Source of the DNA: Nitrospira sp.
GTDB lineage: Bacteria > Nitrospirota > Nitrospiria > Nitrospirales > Nitrospiraceae
Direction of reading: 5' to 3'
Assembly (NCBI GenBank): GCA_024330965.1
Contig: JANDJL010000012.1
Span: 1 to 64,000 of the forward strand
Length of the DNA stretch: 64,000 bases
The notes below the pieces were generated by a model. It did no database searches. It was given only the letters and a program-made list of their open reading frames with translations, and was not told the origin of the DNA. This document shows positions 25,207-37,473 of this stretch, piece after piece (the stretch's first letter is position 1; the number at the start of each line of letters is the position of its first letter). The position numbers and the translations under genes were made by a program.

Positions 25207-25881
25207 TTACCTCTTCCGATCTTTCTTGAAATGGGACCGGCGCAATTTGGCGAGGACCAATGTTTCCACTTGAGCTGCGACGATGTCGGGAGACGGCCGC
25301 GCATCCACGACGACAATGCGGCGCGGTTCCCGTTTCGCGAGAGCGTGAAATCCCGCATGGACTCTGGCGTGAAATGCCCTGGTTTCCCGATCGAGGCGGT
25401 TTCTGATGGAGGATGTCCCCCGCCGGCGCTGCAAGCCCCTTGCGACCGGGAGATCGAACAAAATGGTCAGGTGAGGTGAGAGTTGGCCTGTTGCCCAGTC
25501 GTTCATCCGCCGCAAGGCCTTGAGATCGAGACCTCGTCCGTATCCCTGATAAGCGAAGGTGGAATCGGAAAAACGGTCGCAAACCACGATGGCTCCCCGC
25601 TTCAGAGCCGGTCTGATGACGTGATCGACATGTTGGCGGCGGGCCGCCAGAATCAGCAACGCTTCCGTTTCGGCGGCAAGAGGTTCGGACGGATCATCCA
25701 ACAGGATCCTGCGCAACTGCTCGGCAACGGTCGTCCCTCCAGGTTCCCTTGTGTGCAACACGTCGTATCCTTTGGCTGTCAGGGATCGGCATAAATGGAG
25801 AGCCTGCGTGGTCTTCCCGCTTCCTTCCCCTCCTTCCAGCGTAATGAAAAGGCCTTTGGGGCGTCGTGAGACAACTCGCAA
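25207..25881 (-). CDS. tmk: Thymidylate kinase
   Basis: It phosphorylates dTMP to dTDP. The P-loop LEGGEGSGKTTQ (about residues 15-26), the TREPGGTTVAEQLRR motif, CDRFSDSTFAYQGYGRGLD and a LID region with RRRG are all present. The start is a TTG at 25881, supported by AGGAG five bases upstream; no ATG in frame would preserve the P-loop. The product is 224 residues. First gene of the tmk-holB-metG group on the minus strand. Confidence 0.94.
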   Translation of the reverse strand: MRVVSRRPKGLFITLEGGEGSGKTTQALHLCRSLTAKGYDVLHTREPGGTTVAEQLRRILLDDPSEPLAAETEALLILAARRQHVDHVIRPALKRGAIVVCDRFSDSTFAYQGYGRGLDLKALRRMNDWATGQLSPHLTILFDLPVARGLQRRRGTSSIRNRLDRETRAFHARVHAGFHALAKREPRRIVVVDARPSPDIVAAQVETLVLAKLRRSHFKKDRKR

Positions 25882-26087
25882 ATCAGCTCCTCACCGAAGA
25901 GACGGCAGAGGGATCCTATGCCAGGGGTCGATGAAGAGGCAAGGCGAAATCGAGTCGGGAGGGGCTTTGGCAGAAGGCTGGGCCGGAGGGCAAGCAGCGA
26001 GGTTCGGGAGTGAGACCGAGAGGGCGTTTCTTGGATGGCTCGATGAGGAGGAAGAACGGCTAACTCGTTGAAATTCGCATGAAAGAC

Positions 26088-26117
26088 TTGCGGCCTCCGC
26101 GAAGAACTCTGTATGAT
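26088..26117 (+). promoter_or_regulatory. Candidate sigma-70 promoter for the DUF502-glmU-glmS block
   Basis: TTGCGG (26088-26093) and TATGAT (26112-26117) are 18 bases apart. The -10 matches five of six positions and the -35 three of six. It lies 42 bases before the DUF502 start in a 277-base divergent intergenic region between tmk and this gene, which otherwise shows nothing clear. Confidence 0.4.
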
Positions 26118-26158
26118 GAATTGCTTTTCTGTCGAAGTGAACACTCAGGGCTGGCCCG

Positions 26159-26827
26159 ATGGTGAAAACCGCCTTAAAACGGTATTTTTTGACCGGCCTT
26201 CTGGTCGTGATCCCCATCTGGGGGACGATCTTGATCCTCAAGACCCTCTTCGTCACGGTGGACAGCATCTTGGGCGATACGGTTGCACGTCTTGCCCCCA
26301 GCCATTACGTGCCGGGACTCGGCATTGTCATGCTCGTGATTTTGATTTTCTCCGTTGGCCTGTTCACGGCGAATTTCATGGGGCGGGCGGTGGTGACGAT
26401 TTGGGAAGATTGGTTGAATCGTCTGCCGTTGGTCCGGGGCATTTATTCGACATTGAAGTCCATGATGGACATCCTGTCGTTTTCGGATCGGGGGTCGTAT
26501 CGGCGTGTGGTGCTGATTCAATTTCCCAAAAATGGCAGCTATTGCTTCGCGTTCGTCACCGGTGTGACCAAGGGAGAATCGACGACCCTGAGTCAAGAAC
26601 CGCTGGTCCATGTCTATGTGCCGACGTCTCCCAATCCCACGTCCGGTTATTTTCTCCTGGTGCCGGAACGGGAAGTCATGTCGGTGGATATCACCGTCGA
26701 AGAGGCGATGAAGCTAATCGTCTCCGGCGGACTCTATTCTCCCTCGGCTTCGTTGACGCCTGCCCCCAATGTTGATCTCAAGTGGAGCCAGGTGAAGCAG
26801 CCGGAGAGCGGCGTTCCGATCGGATGA
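26159..26827 (+). CDS. DUF502-family membrane protein
   Basis: This 222-residue protein has two transmembrane helices (about residues 8-30 and 55-80) and a conserved cytoplasmic or periplasmic domain containing LVRGIYSTLKSMMDIL, IQFPKNGSYCFAFVTG and VYVPTSPNPTSGYFLLVP, which are hallmarks of DUF502 proteins. Biochemical function is unknown; plant homologues are called COV. It is the first gene of a long plus-strand block ahead of glmU. Confidence 0.88.
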   Translation: MVKTALKRYFLTGLLVVIPIWGTILILKTLFVTVDSILGDTVARLAPSHYVPGLGIVMLVILIFSVGLFTANFMGRAVVTIWEDWLNRLPLVRGIYSTLKSMMDILSFSDRGSYRRVVLIQFPKNGSYCFAFVTGVTKGESTTLSQEPLVHVYVPTSPNPTSGYFLLVPEREVMSVDITVEEAMKLIVSGGLYSPSASLTPAPNVDLKWSQVKQPESGVPIG

Positions 26828-26898
26828 GCCGCTCGATTGGAGGAGGAGGGGCGACGGGGGACCGGCGGAGCTGATATGAACGTGAACAAAGGGACAGT

Positions 26899-28461
26899 GT
26901 GAAGATGGCGACCAGCGGTGCGAACGTCGAACCGTACGGGCAGGGGCTCGGAGTGGTGATAATGGCCGCAGGGTTGGGCACGCGGATGAAATCCAAGCGT
27001 GCGAAGGTGCTTCATCCCGTTGCCGGACGACCGATGGTTCTCTACGCCGTCGAGTTGGCCATGAAACTGGCCGGATATCGCATCGCAGTCGTCGTGGGCT
27101 ACCAGGCTGAGGACGTTCGGCGAATAATCGGCGAGGCGGTCAGAGGGAGAGCGGGCGGCGATTCGGTGGTGGTCGTGGAGCAGACGCGGCAATTGGGGAC
27201 GGGGCATGCGGTCCTCCAAAGCCGGTCGGCGTTTCCGAATGGCGGAAAGGGCTTGTCGGAGTTTCTGATTTTAAACGGCGATACGCCTCTGTTAACGGAA
27301 CAGACCATCGGTGAATTAAGGCGGGTCCATCACGCACAGAAAGCAACCGTGACCATGTTGACGGCGCAGGTGGATGACCCGACCGGCTACGGCCGGGTCG
27401 TGAGGCGGGACGGCGGTGGAGAAAAAGGGAACCGGGCGGCAGCGGATGTCTTGAAAATTGTCGAAGATCGGGACGCGACAGCGGCGGAGCGGGCTATCAA
27501 TGAGATCAATGTCGGGACCTATGTGGTCTCCGCCGACTTTCTCTTTTCCGCGTTGGAACGGCTCGAGCCGCGAAATGCCCAGGGAGAATACTATCTGACC
27601 GATATTGTAGGGATGGCGGTGGCCCAGCGGCGGAGGGTCGCGGCCGTCCAGTTGTCGGTTCCCGACGAGGGGTTAGGTGTCAATACCAGACAACAACTGG
27701 CTCAAGCGGAGCGGACCATTCGGCGGCGGCTTCGTGATCGATGGCTCGATGCCGGTGTCACGATGGTGGATCCCGATTCCGTCTGGCTCGACGCCGATGT
27801 CGTGATCGGCCAAGACACGGTGCTCTATCCCAATGTGACGATCGAGGGGAAGACGGAAATCGGAGAAGACTGTATTGTGCGGTCCCATGTCAGGCTCACC
27901 GATTGCCACGTCGGCAATCGGGTGGAGATTCTGGACCATTGCGTGCTGCGAGAGTCGCTGATCGAAGATGACGTGGTCATCGGGCCGTTCGCGCATCTCC
28001 GTCCCGGCGTGTTGCTTCGTCGAAAGGCCAAAGTCGGCAACTTCGTCGAGATGAAAAAGACGGAATTGGGGGAGGAGGCGAAGGCCAACCACTTGAGCTA
28101 TCTCGGCGACGCGAAAATCGGCAAAGGAGTTAACATCGGAGCGGGAACGATCACGTGCAACTACGATGGAGTCCATAAGCATCAAACGACGATCGGGGAT
28201 CATGTGTTCATCGGGAGCGATACGCAATTGGTCGCGCCGGTGTCCGTGGGGGATGGCGCGGTGATCGCCGCGGGGACGACCGTGACGAAGGATGTTCCGG
28301 CCGATGCGCTGGCGATCGCCAGGACGCCTCAGGAAAACCGAGCCGGTTGGGCGATGAAGCGGCGTCTCATGGTGGAGCGGAACTCCAGTGACGCGCAGGG
28401 GGCCCCAGCGGGCACGGCGGGGGGCAATCCCACGCCGTCGTCTAAGGCGAGAAGGAGGTAG
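26899..28461 (+). CDS. glmU: Bifunctional GlcNAc-1-P uridylyltransferase / GlcN-1-P acetyltransferase
   Basis: It makes UDP-GlcNAc for peptidoglycan, LPS and exopolysaccharide. The N-terminal pyrophosphorylase domain has MAAGLGTRMKSKRAKVLHP, QLGTGHAV and LNGDTPLL. The C-terminal left-handed beta-helix acetyltransferase has many hexapeptide repeats and the ends NHLSYLGDAKIGKGVNIGAG, TITCNYDGVHKHQT and FIGSDTQLVAPV. The GTG at 26899 has AAAGGG five bases before it; an ATG two codons later is the alternative. At 520 residues it has an extra C-terminal tail of about 40 residues of low complexity. glmS follows 8 bases after, so the whole hexosamine route is co-transcribed. Confidence 0.96.
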   Translation: MKMATSGANVEPYGQGLGVVIMAAGLGTRMKSKRAKVLHPVAGRPMVLYAVELAMKLAGYRIAVVVGYQAEDVRRIIGEAVRGRAGGDSVVVVEQTRQLGTGHAVLQSRSAFPNGGKGLSEFLILNGDTPLLTEQTIGELRRVHHAQKATVTMLTAQVDDPTGYGRVVRRDGGGEKGNRAAADVLKIVEDRDATAAERAINEINVGTYVVSADFLFSALERLEPRNAQGEYYLTDIVGMAVAQRRRVAAVQLSVPDEGLGVNTRQQLAQAERTIRRRLRDRWLDAGVTMVDPDSVWLDADVVIGQDTVLYPNVTIEGKTEIGEDCIVRSHVRLTDCHVGNRVEILDHCVLRESLIEDDVVIGPFAHLRPGVLLRRKAKVGNFVEMKKTELGEEAKANHLSYLGDAKIGKGVNIGAGTITCNYDGVHKHQTTIGDHVFIGSDTQLVAPVSVGDGAVIAAGTTVTKDVPADALAIARTPQENRAGWAMKRRLMVERNSSDAQGAPAGTAGGNPTPSSKARRR

Positions 28462-28469
28462 AAACCGTC

Positions 28470-30299
<1,830 letters not shown>

Positions 30300-30336
30300 C
30301 GGGGCAGACCGCCGCCGAAAGAAAGATGAGATGCCG

Positions 30337-30630
30337 ATGAAGATCACCCGTGAACAGGTCGAGCATGTCGCATTGCTGGCCAGGCTGCGCCTGACCGACG
30401 AGGAAAAGGATGTTTTCGCCAAACAGTTGAGCCAGATTCTCGACCATGTCGAACACTTGAACCGATATGACACGACGGGGGTGGAACCGACCGCCACGGT
30501 GATCGGACAGGTCAACGTGTTTCGGGAGGACGAGGTGCGCCCCTCCTTGACGGTCGAGCAGGCGTTGGCCAACGCGCCGGATCGTGAAGGAGATGGATTT
30601 CACGTGCCCAAAATCATTGAAGAACGGTAA
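30337..30630 (+). CDS. gatC: Asp/Glu-tRNA amidotransferase subunit C
   Basis: This is the small stabilising subunit of GatCAB, which amidates misacylated Glu-tRNA-Gln and Asp-tRNA-Asn. The sequence MKITREQVEHVALLARLRL, the helical middle and VEPTATVIGQVNVFREDEV, then NAPDREGDGFHVPKII match GatC along its length. The ATG at 30337 is selected by family alignment; an ATG two codons earlier and a TTG at 30292 are open alternatives. The product is 97 residues. It follows glmS by 37 bases. A 5-bp GC hairpin (30631-30648) sits after its stop but has no U tract. Confidence 0.92.
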   Translation: MKITREQVEHVALLARLRLTDEEKDVFAKQLSQILDHVEHLNRYDTTGVEPTATVIGQVNVFREDEVRPSLTVEQALANAPDREGDGFHVPKIIEER

Positions 30631-30672
30631 CCGCCCTGTGCCAGGCGGAATTTGACGAATGACGAGGATTCC

Positions 30673-31038
30673 ATGTTTCGACAGATGTTGCGTTCAAAAA
30701 TTCATCGTGCCACGGTCACGGGCACCTTTCTGGAGTATGAAGGGAGTCTTACCATCGACCAAGAATTGATGGAGGCCGCCGGCATCCTTCCGTACGAAGC
30801 GATCGTATGTTCCAATCTGAACAACGGCGAACGGTTCATGACGTATGCGATCAACGGGGCGCGGGGCAAAGGCGAGATTATTTTGAATGGTCCCACGGCG
30901 AGAAAGGCCGCCGTCGGCGACCAGATCATCATCTTTTGCTACGAGTACTATGGCGACGAAGAGATCAAAAAACACGCCCCTAAAATCGTGCGAGTCGATG
31001 AAAGGAACCGCATTGTCCAGATTCAGGATAAACGCTGA
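30673..31038 (+). CDS. panD: Aspartate 1-decarboxylase proenzyme
   Basis: It makes beta-alanine from aspartate for pantothenate and CoA. The self-cleavage site is Gly24-Ser25 in YEGSLTID, and the Ser gives the pyruvoyl group. [25 protein letters not shown] and [12 protein letters not shown] are family motifs. The ATG at 30673 has GAGGA four bases before it and gives 121 residues. It is placed between gatC and gatA, and its stop overlaps the gatA start by one base, so it is translationally coupled to GatCAB synthesis. That arrangement is unusual; a link through aspartate is only a guess. Confidence 0.95.
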   Translation: MFRQMLRSKIHRATVTGTFLEYEGSLTIDQELMEAAGILPYEAIVCSNLNNGERFMTYAINGARGKGEIILNGPTARKAAVGDQIIIFCYEYYGDEEIKKHAPKIVRVDERNRIVQIQDKR

Positions 31039-32504
31039 TGGCGCTGCATAAACTGACGCTGTTTGAGCTTCAGCGCAAGTTTGCCGCGGGGGAAGTGAGC
31101 GCTGCCGAGATCGTGCGCGCCTACGGCCTGCGGATCGGCCAGGTGGAGCCGAAAGTGAGGGCCTTCGTCAATCAGACGAGGGATCAGGCCATGGCTCAGG
31201 CCGTGGAATTGGATCGGCGGTTGAAACAGTGGCGCAAGACCGAGCCCTTGATGGGGATGCCGATCGCGATCAAGGACAATATCTGCACCGAAGGCGTGCC
31301 GACGACGTGCAGCTCGCGTATGTTGCAACACTTCGTGCCGCCGTACGACGCCACCGTGGTTGCCAAGCTTCGCAAGCAGGAGTACCTGTTGATCGGCAAA
31401 ACGAACCTGGATGAATTTGCGATGGGGTCTTCGACTGAACATTCCGCGTTCGGTCCCAGCCGGAATCCGTGGAATCTCGGTTGTGTGCCGGGCGGCTCAA
31501 GCGGAGGATCCGCAGCCGCGGTGGCCGCCGACGAATGCGTCGCAGCCTTGGGCTCCGATACGGGTGGATCGATCCGCCAGCCGGCGGCATTCTGTGGCGT
31601 CGTCGGGTTGAAACCGACCTATGGGCGTGTGTCGCGATACGGTCTGGTGGCGTTCGCATCGTCGCTCGACCAAATCGGACCGATCACGAAGGACGTGAGA
31701 GACGCCGCGTTGTTGCTGGGCGTGATCGCCGGCCATGATCCCATGGATTCCACGTCGGCCGACGTGCCCGTTCCCGACTACACGAAAGCCTTGGTGAAGA
31801 AACATCTTCGGAAACTGCGGGTCGGTGTCCCGCGGGAATTTTTTACGGAGGGACTTGATCCGGAAGTCGAACAGGCGGTCACGGCCGCCATCAGCGAGCT
31901 CAAAATCCTTGGGGCGGAGATCAAAGACATCGAGCTTCCCCGAACGGATGCGGCTGTCGCGGTCTATTATGTGCTGGCGACGGCGGAGGCTAGTTCCAAC
32001 CTCGCTCGGTTTGACGGCGTCAAGTTCGGCCTGCGTGCGAAAGAGGCCAAGGATCTGCTGGATTTGTACATGAAGACGAGGCAAGAGGGATTCGGGCCTG
32101 AAGTGAAGCGCCGCATCATGCTGGGAACCTACGTGCTGAGCGCCGGCTATTACGATGCTTATTATGGAAAGGCGCAGGCCGTGCGGACGTTGGTATGTCA
32201 GGATTTTGAGACGGCGTTCAAAGAGGTTGATGTGATTGTGACGCCGGCCACGCCGACGCCCGCGTTCAAACTGGGGGAAAAAAGCGAAGATCCGTTGCAA
32301 ATGTACTTGTCGGATATTTTTACGATCTCCGTCAACCTGGCCGGGCTTCCGGCAATTGCGCTGCCCTGCGGGTTCAGTAAAACAGGCCTGCCGATCGGGA
32401 TGCAGGTGATCGGCCGGGCGTTTGAGGAAGAAACAATTCTTCGTGTCGCCCATGCGTATGAGCAAACCACGCAGTGGCGCCTCAACAAACCACCGATTCG
32501 GTAA
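31038..32504 (+). CDS. gatA: Asp/Glu-tRNA amidotransferase subunit A
   Basis: This is the glutaminase subunit of GatCAB, an amidase-signature enzyme with a Ser-cisSer-Lys triad. [20 protein letters not shown] carries the Lys, and [14 protein letters not shown] and [16 protein letters not shown] carry the two serines. The product is 488 residues, the normal length. The start overlaps the panD stop. Presence of GatCAB implies that this organism uses the indirect route to Gln-tRNA or Asn-tRNA. Confidence 0.96.
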   Translation: MALHKLTLFELQRKFAAGEVSAAEIVRAYGLRIGQVEPKVRAFVNQTRDQAMAQAVELDRRLKQWRKTEPLMGMPIAIKDNICTEGVPTTCSSRMLQHFVPPYDATVVAKLRKQEYLLIGKTNLDEFAMGSSTEHSAFGPSRNPWNLGCVPGGSSGGSAAAVAADECVAALGSDTGGSIRQPAAFCGVVGLKPTYGRVSRYGLVAFASSLDQIGPITKDVRDAALLLGVIAGHDPMDSTSADVPVPDYTKALVKKHLRKLRVGVPREFFTEGLDPEVEQAVTAAISELKILGAEIKDIELPRTDAAVAVYYVLATAEASSNLARFDGVKFGLRAKEAKDLLDLYMKTRQEGFGPEVKRRIMLGTYVLSAGYYDAYYGKAQAVRTLVCQDFETAFKEVDVIVTPATPTPAFKLGEKSEDPLQMYLSDIFTISVNLAGLPAIALPCGFSKTGLPIGMQVIGRAFEEETILRVAHAYEQTTQWRLNKPPIR

Positions 32505-32598
32505 CGGCGCCGGGGCTCGGTACGGAGCGAGTCTCTGACGAAAACGTCTCGTCGTTTTAAGGAAGATTGTCTGGTCCCCGCTTGATGGAGGTTGCTCG

Positions 32599-33006
32599 AT
32601 GACAGTTGTGGAGACGGCCGCGTTGCTCGTGGCGGTGGCGTTCATGGTGTTGGTCGGGTTTTTGATTCCGGTGTTGGTGCAGATCCGTAAGACGGTGGAG
32701 GAGTCCGAGCAGTTGCTGGCGAAGATGAACGCCGATTTGCCGCCGCTTATGGAAGAGCTTCGGACGGTGAGCCGGAATTTGAATGATTTGTCGAGCCAGG
32801 CTCGTCAGGGGGTCGAACATGCGACGGTGTTATTGCACGCGGTCGGCGAAGTCGGCGAATCTGTCCAGCAGATTCACAACGTCGTTCGGGGATCAAGCGG
32901 CACGGTACTGACCAACGTGATGGGCGCGGTGGCGGGGGTCAGAGCGGCCGCCCGGGTCATGCGTGATCGATTTCGAAAAGGAGGAGCATCGCACAATGGC
33001 GGATGA
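32599..33006 (+). CDS. DUF948-family membrane-anchored protein
   Basis: This is a 135-residue protein with one N-terminal transmembrane helix (about 5-27) followed by a long helical, probably coiled-coil stretch (VQIRKTVEESEQLLAKMNAD, then VSRNLNDLSSQARQGVEHAT), typical of DUF948. GGAGG lies seven bases before the ATG. It overlaps the YtxH-type gene by 11 bases. DUF948 and YtxH genes are commonly paired; they are linked to stress or envelope functions without a defined biochemical role. Confidence 0.82.
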   Translation: MTVVETAALLVAVAFMVLVGFLIPVLVQIRKTVEESEQLLAKMNADLPPLMEELRTVSRNLNDLSSQARQGVEHATVLLHAVGEVGESVQQIHNVVRGSSGTVLTNVMGAVAGVRAAARVMRDRFRKGGASHNGG

Positions 33007-33319
33007 TAGAGGATCAGCGTCGACGGTTGTGTTAGCGTTTCTAAGCGGAGCGGCCGTGGGGGCTCTCGCGGCCTTGTTGTTGGCCCCTGAGCCCGGTCCA
33101 ATCTCGCGGGATCGGCTGCGCCGATACGTCCGCCGGGCTGAAGACAATCTGAAGGACTTCGCCGGTCGAGCTGGGGAAGTCTATGAAGAGGCTGTCGGCC
33201 GGGGAAGGGAGTTCATCGAGTCGAAAAAATCAGCGTTTCGTGAAGCGTTTGAAGCCGGACGTGAGGCAATGAGACGAGAGTTGGAACACCGACAGAGGGA
33301 GGGGTCACGCGAAACATGA
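32996..33319 (+). CDS. YtxH-domain protein
   Basis: This 107-residue protein has an N-terminal hydrophobic segment with the Gly/Ala pattern of YtxH ([20 protein letters not shown]) and a helical charged tail ([19 protein letters not shown]). AAGGAGG lies 11-12 bases before the ATG at 32996. The start lies inside the end of the DUF948 gene and the stop overlaps the gatB ATG, so the pair is embedded within the gat operon. Confidence 0.82.
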   Translation: MADDRGSASTVVLAFLSGAAVGALAALLLAPEPGPISRDRLRRYVRRAEDNLKDFAGRAGEVYEEAVGRGREFIESKKSAFREAFEAGREAMRRELEHRQREGSRET

Positions 33320-34746
33320 CCTACGAAGTCGTCGTCGGCGTCGAGGTTCACGCGCAGTTGCGGACCAAATCCAAAATGTTCTGCGGCTGCGCGACATCGT
33401 TCGGCGCTCCTCCCAACAGCCAAACCTGCCCTGTGTGTCTTGGATTACCCGGCAGCCTCCCGGTCATCAATCGGGCGGCGGTCGAGATGGCGGTGCGGGC
33501 CGGGTTGGCATTGAACTGCCGAATCAACGTGCCCAATCGGTTCGCCCGCAAGAATTACTTTTATCCTGATTTGCCAAAGGGCTATCAAATCTCGCAGTAT
33601 GAATCCCCCATTTGCGAGCACGGGGCGGTTGAGATCGTGGTGGGAGGAATCAAGAAGTCGATTCGCATCCGGAGAGCGCATTTGGAAGAAGATGCCGGAA
33701 AAAATATCCATGAAACCGGATCGTCAGGGAGCACGGTGGATTTCAATCGAGCCGGCACACCGCTGCTCGAAATCGTCACGGAGCCGGACATGCGATCCGC
33801 CGACGAGGTGGTGGCGTATCTGAAAAACCTGCGCGACATTTTAATGTATCTCGATGTGTGCGACGGCAACATGGAACAGGGGAGTTTCAGGTGCGAGCCC
33901 AACCTCTCGCTGCGCCCCATAGGGCGAGAAGCGTTCGGCACCAAGGTTGAGCTGAAAAACATCAACTCCTTCAGGTACGTCAAAGACGCGATCGAGTACG
34001 AGATCAAGCGCCAGACCAAAGTGCTGAATGAAGGAGGGACGGTCAGGCAGGAAACGCGCCTGTGGAACATCGACCGAGGCGAGACGGTGGTGATGCGATC
34101 CAAGGAGGAAGCACACGACTACCGTTATTTTCCAGATCCGGATCTGGTGCCGCTCCGATTGGAGAAGAACTGGATCGAGAACGCCCGCGCAACTCTGCCG
34201 GAATTGCCCATGGCACGAGCCGCCCGATTCGTGAGCGACTACGGGCTGCCCGAATATGACGCCGGCGTGCTGACGGCTTCCAAAGGGTTGGCCGATTATT
34301 TTGAACGGTGCGTGCGTTGTTTCAATCAGCCCAAAACGGTCAGCAACTGGGTGATGGGCGAATTGAGCAGAGAGTTGAATCTGTCCGGCATCGACGCGGC
34401 GGAGTCGCCCCTGTCTCCGGAGCGGCTGGCTGAGCTGTTGCGGTTGGTAGAGAAAGGGACGATCAGCCTGAAAGTGGCCCGTGAGATGTTCCCGGATCTG
34501 TACAAGAGTGGGAAAACGGCAGAGCAACTCGTTCATGAAAAGGGGCTGATGCAAGTATCCGATGAGGGAGCGATCGAGAAAATGATCGACGAGGTCTTGG
34601 CCAACAGTCCCACGCAGGTGGCGCAGTTCAAGGGTGGAAAGCAGCAAGTTCTTGGTTTCTTGGTCGGGCAGGTGATGAAGGCCAGCGGAGGGAAGGCGAA
34701 TCCTGCAAAGGTGAATGAGCTGCTCAAAAGAAAGTTGACCCAATAG
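33316..34746 (+). CDS. gatB: Asp/Glu-tRNA amidotransferase subunit B
   Basis: This is the kinase and transamidase subunit that activates the tRNA-bound carboxylate. [59 protein letters not shown], and a C-terminal YqeY-type domain (about 330-476, ending [17 protein letters not shown]) identify it. The first Cys pairs of the zinc site are present. The length of 476 residues is normal. It is separated from gatA by the DUF948/YtxH pair. Confidence 0.96.
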   Translation: MTYEVVVGVEVHAQLRTKSKMFCGCATSFGAPPNSQTCPVCLGLPGSLPVINRAAVEMAVRAGLALNCRINVPNRFARKNYFYPDLPKGYQISQYESPICEHGAVEIVVGGIKKSIRIRRAHLEEDAGKNIHETGSSGSTVDFNRAGTPLLEIVTEPDMRSADEVVAYLKNLRDILMYLDVCDGNMEQGSFRCEPNLSLRPIGREAFGTKVELKNINSFRYVKDAIEYEIKRQTKVLNEGGTVRQETRLWNIDRGETVVMRSKEEAHDYRYFPDPDLVPLRLEKNWIENARATLPELPMARAARFVSDYGLPEYDAGVLTASKGLADYFERCVRCFNQPKTVSNWVMGELSRELNLSGIDAAESPLSPERLAELLRLVEKGTISLKVAREMFPDLYKSGKTAEQLVHEKGLMQVSDEGAIEKMIDEVLANSPTQVAQFKGGKQQVLGFLVGQVMKASGGKANPAKVNELLKRKLTQ

Positions 34747-34894
34747 GCATGGCCACAGAAAAGCGGCCTTTCACCTTCACGCGGCGCACAAACGGACGGT
34801 GAAGCCGGTGACAAGGCCGTAAGCTGTGTCGGATAGGGACGTTCAAGAGAAAAAATGCGGCGCCTGTCGTCCGAGGGAGTTTTTAACGCAATGA

Positions 34895-36205
<1,311 letters not shown>

Positions 36206-36223
36206 GCTGCGGGTCATGGTTCT

Positions 36224-36583
36224 ATGCTGATTAAGCAAAATCGGGGGCGACACTGGCTGAGTCGGCGTCGGCGCGCCGCCATTGTACTCAAAGCCGTCGG
36301 GTTGGGCGCGTGTCTCTGGTTGCTCGTGGGACTGGTGTTCGGAGAGATGGGACTGCTGCGGTATCTGGATATGCGCGAGTATGCCAGCCGGCTTGAAGGC
36401 GAACTGGCGTCGTTGCAGACGGAGAAAGCAGCGTTGGAAAGAGAAGTGCTGCGATTGCAGCGGGATCCCGCCAAGATTGAACAAGTAGCCAGAGAGCGGT
36501 TGGGATACGTGCGAAAAGGGGAAACCGTGTATCAATTGACTCCCGGCGCCGATGACAGGGGAGGACGGGGGGAACAACCGTGA
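36224..36583 (+). CDS. ftsB: Septum formation initiator (FtsB/DivIC family)
   Basis: This is a bitopic cell-division protein of the FtsQLB-type complex. A basic N-terminus (RGRHWLSRRRRAA) precedes one transmembrane helix (about 22-42), a leucine-rich coiled coil (LEGELASLQTEKAALEREVL) and the conserved RERLGYVRKGETVYQL end. The protein is 119 residues. It follows eno by 18 bases, a very common order in bacteria, and its stop overlaps the era start. Confidence 0.9.
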   Translation: MLIKQNRGRHWLSRRRRAAIVLKAVGLGACLWLLVGLVFGEMGLLRYLDMREYASRLEGELASLQTEKAALEREVLRLQRDPAKIEQVARERLGYVRKGETVYQLTPGADDRGGRGEQP

Positions 36584-37464
36584 AGTTCGGAACGGTCGCG
36601 ATCATCGGGCGATCCAATGTCGGCAAGTCCACGCTCCTGAATCGTCTGCTGGGAGAAAAGATCGCCATCGTGTCGGACAAGCCTCAGACGACGCGGACGC
36701 GCATTTTAGGAGTCCTCTCCGTCCCCGAAGGCCAGATCGTTTTCCTGGATACGCCGGGCCTGCATAAACCGCGGCATCTCTTGAATCGACGGATGGTCCG
36801 GACGGCGATCGAGGCCGTGGAGGAAGCCGATCTCCTGTATGTGCTGATGGAAGCGACCTGTCTGCCTGGCCCTGGCGATCTGGCCGTTGTCGCCTCCGTC
36901 AAGGAAGCGGTTGCAAAACGTCGTCGGCCGGTTATGTTGGTTGTGACCAAGATCGATCTCATCAACAAGTTCAAGCTGCTGCCGGTCCTTGAACGGTACG
37001 CCAGCCTGTATCCATGGACGGAAATTGTGCCGGTATCCGGGCAAACGGGGGACAACGTGGATCGGCTGCTGGCCGTGACGGTTCCCTATTTGCCGGAGGG
37101 AGAAGGGGCATACGGCGACGATATGGTGACGGATCAAACGATGCGGACGTTGGCGGCGGAGATGATTCGGGAGAAAATCCTGCAGGCAACGGAAGAAGAA
37201 GTACCCTATTCCGTCGCAGTGGAAATCGAGAGTTTTAAGGAAGAGGGGCGATTGGCCAGGATCCAAGCGTCGATTTTCGTCGAGCGTGAATCGCAGAAGG
37301 GTATTGTGATCGGCAAGCAAGGGGAGAGGCTCAAGGCCGTGTGTACCGAAGCGCGACGGGACATGGAACGGTTGTTCGGCATGAAAGTATTTCTCCAGGT
37401 GTGGGTCAAAGTGAGAGAAGCCTGGCGGGAAGACGAGCGGACATTGGTGGAATTGGGGTACTGA
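36580..37464 (+). CDS. era: GTPase Era
   Basis: It is a small-subunit ribosome assembly GTPase that binds 16S rRNA. The G motifs are GRSNVGKST (G1), DTPGLHKP (G3) and VTKIDLI (G4). The KH domain at the end has IQASIFVERESQKGIVIGKQ and MERLFGMKVFLQVWVKV. The start is a GTG at 36580 overlapping the ftsB stop. The product is 294 residues. Confidence 0.96.
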   Translation: MKFGTVAIIGRSNVGKSTLLNRLLGEKIAIVSDKPQTTRTRILGVLSVPEGQIVFLDTPGLHKPRHLLNRRMVRTAIEAVEEADLLYVLMEATCLPGPGDLAVVASVKEAVAKRRRPVMLVVTKIDLINKFKLLPVLERYASLYPWTEIVPVSGQTGDNVDRLLAVTVPYLPEGEGAYGDDMVTDQTMRTLAAEMIREKILQATEEEVPYSVAVEIESFKEEGRLARIQASIFVERESQKGIVIGKQGERLKAVCTEARRDMERLFGMKVFLQVWVKVREAWREDERTLVELGY

Positions 37465-37473
37465 AGGCGTGTG

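Noticed and set aside
26113..26775. 220-codon open frame overlapping DUF502 in another frame
   Set aside because: The DUF502 product is clearly recognisable in the other frame; this one has no motif.
30631..30648. Terminator between gatC and panD
   Set aside because: A 5-bp stem with an 8-base loop and no U tract; the genes around it look co-transcribed.
31497..32645. 382-codon open frame opposite gatA
   Set aside because: The sense strand encodes a complete gatA; the antisense frame is a GC-rich shadow.
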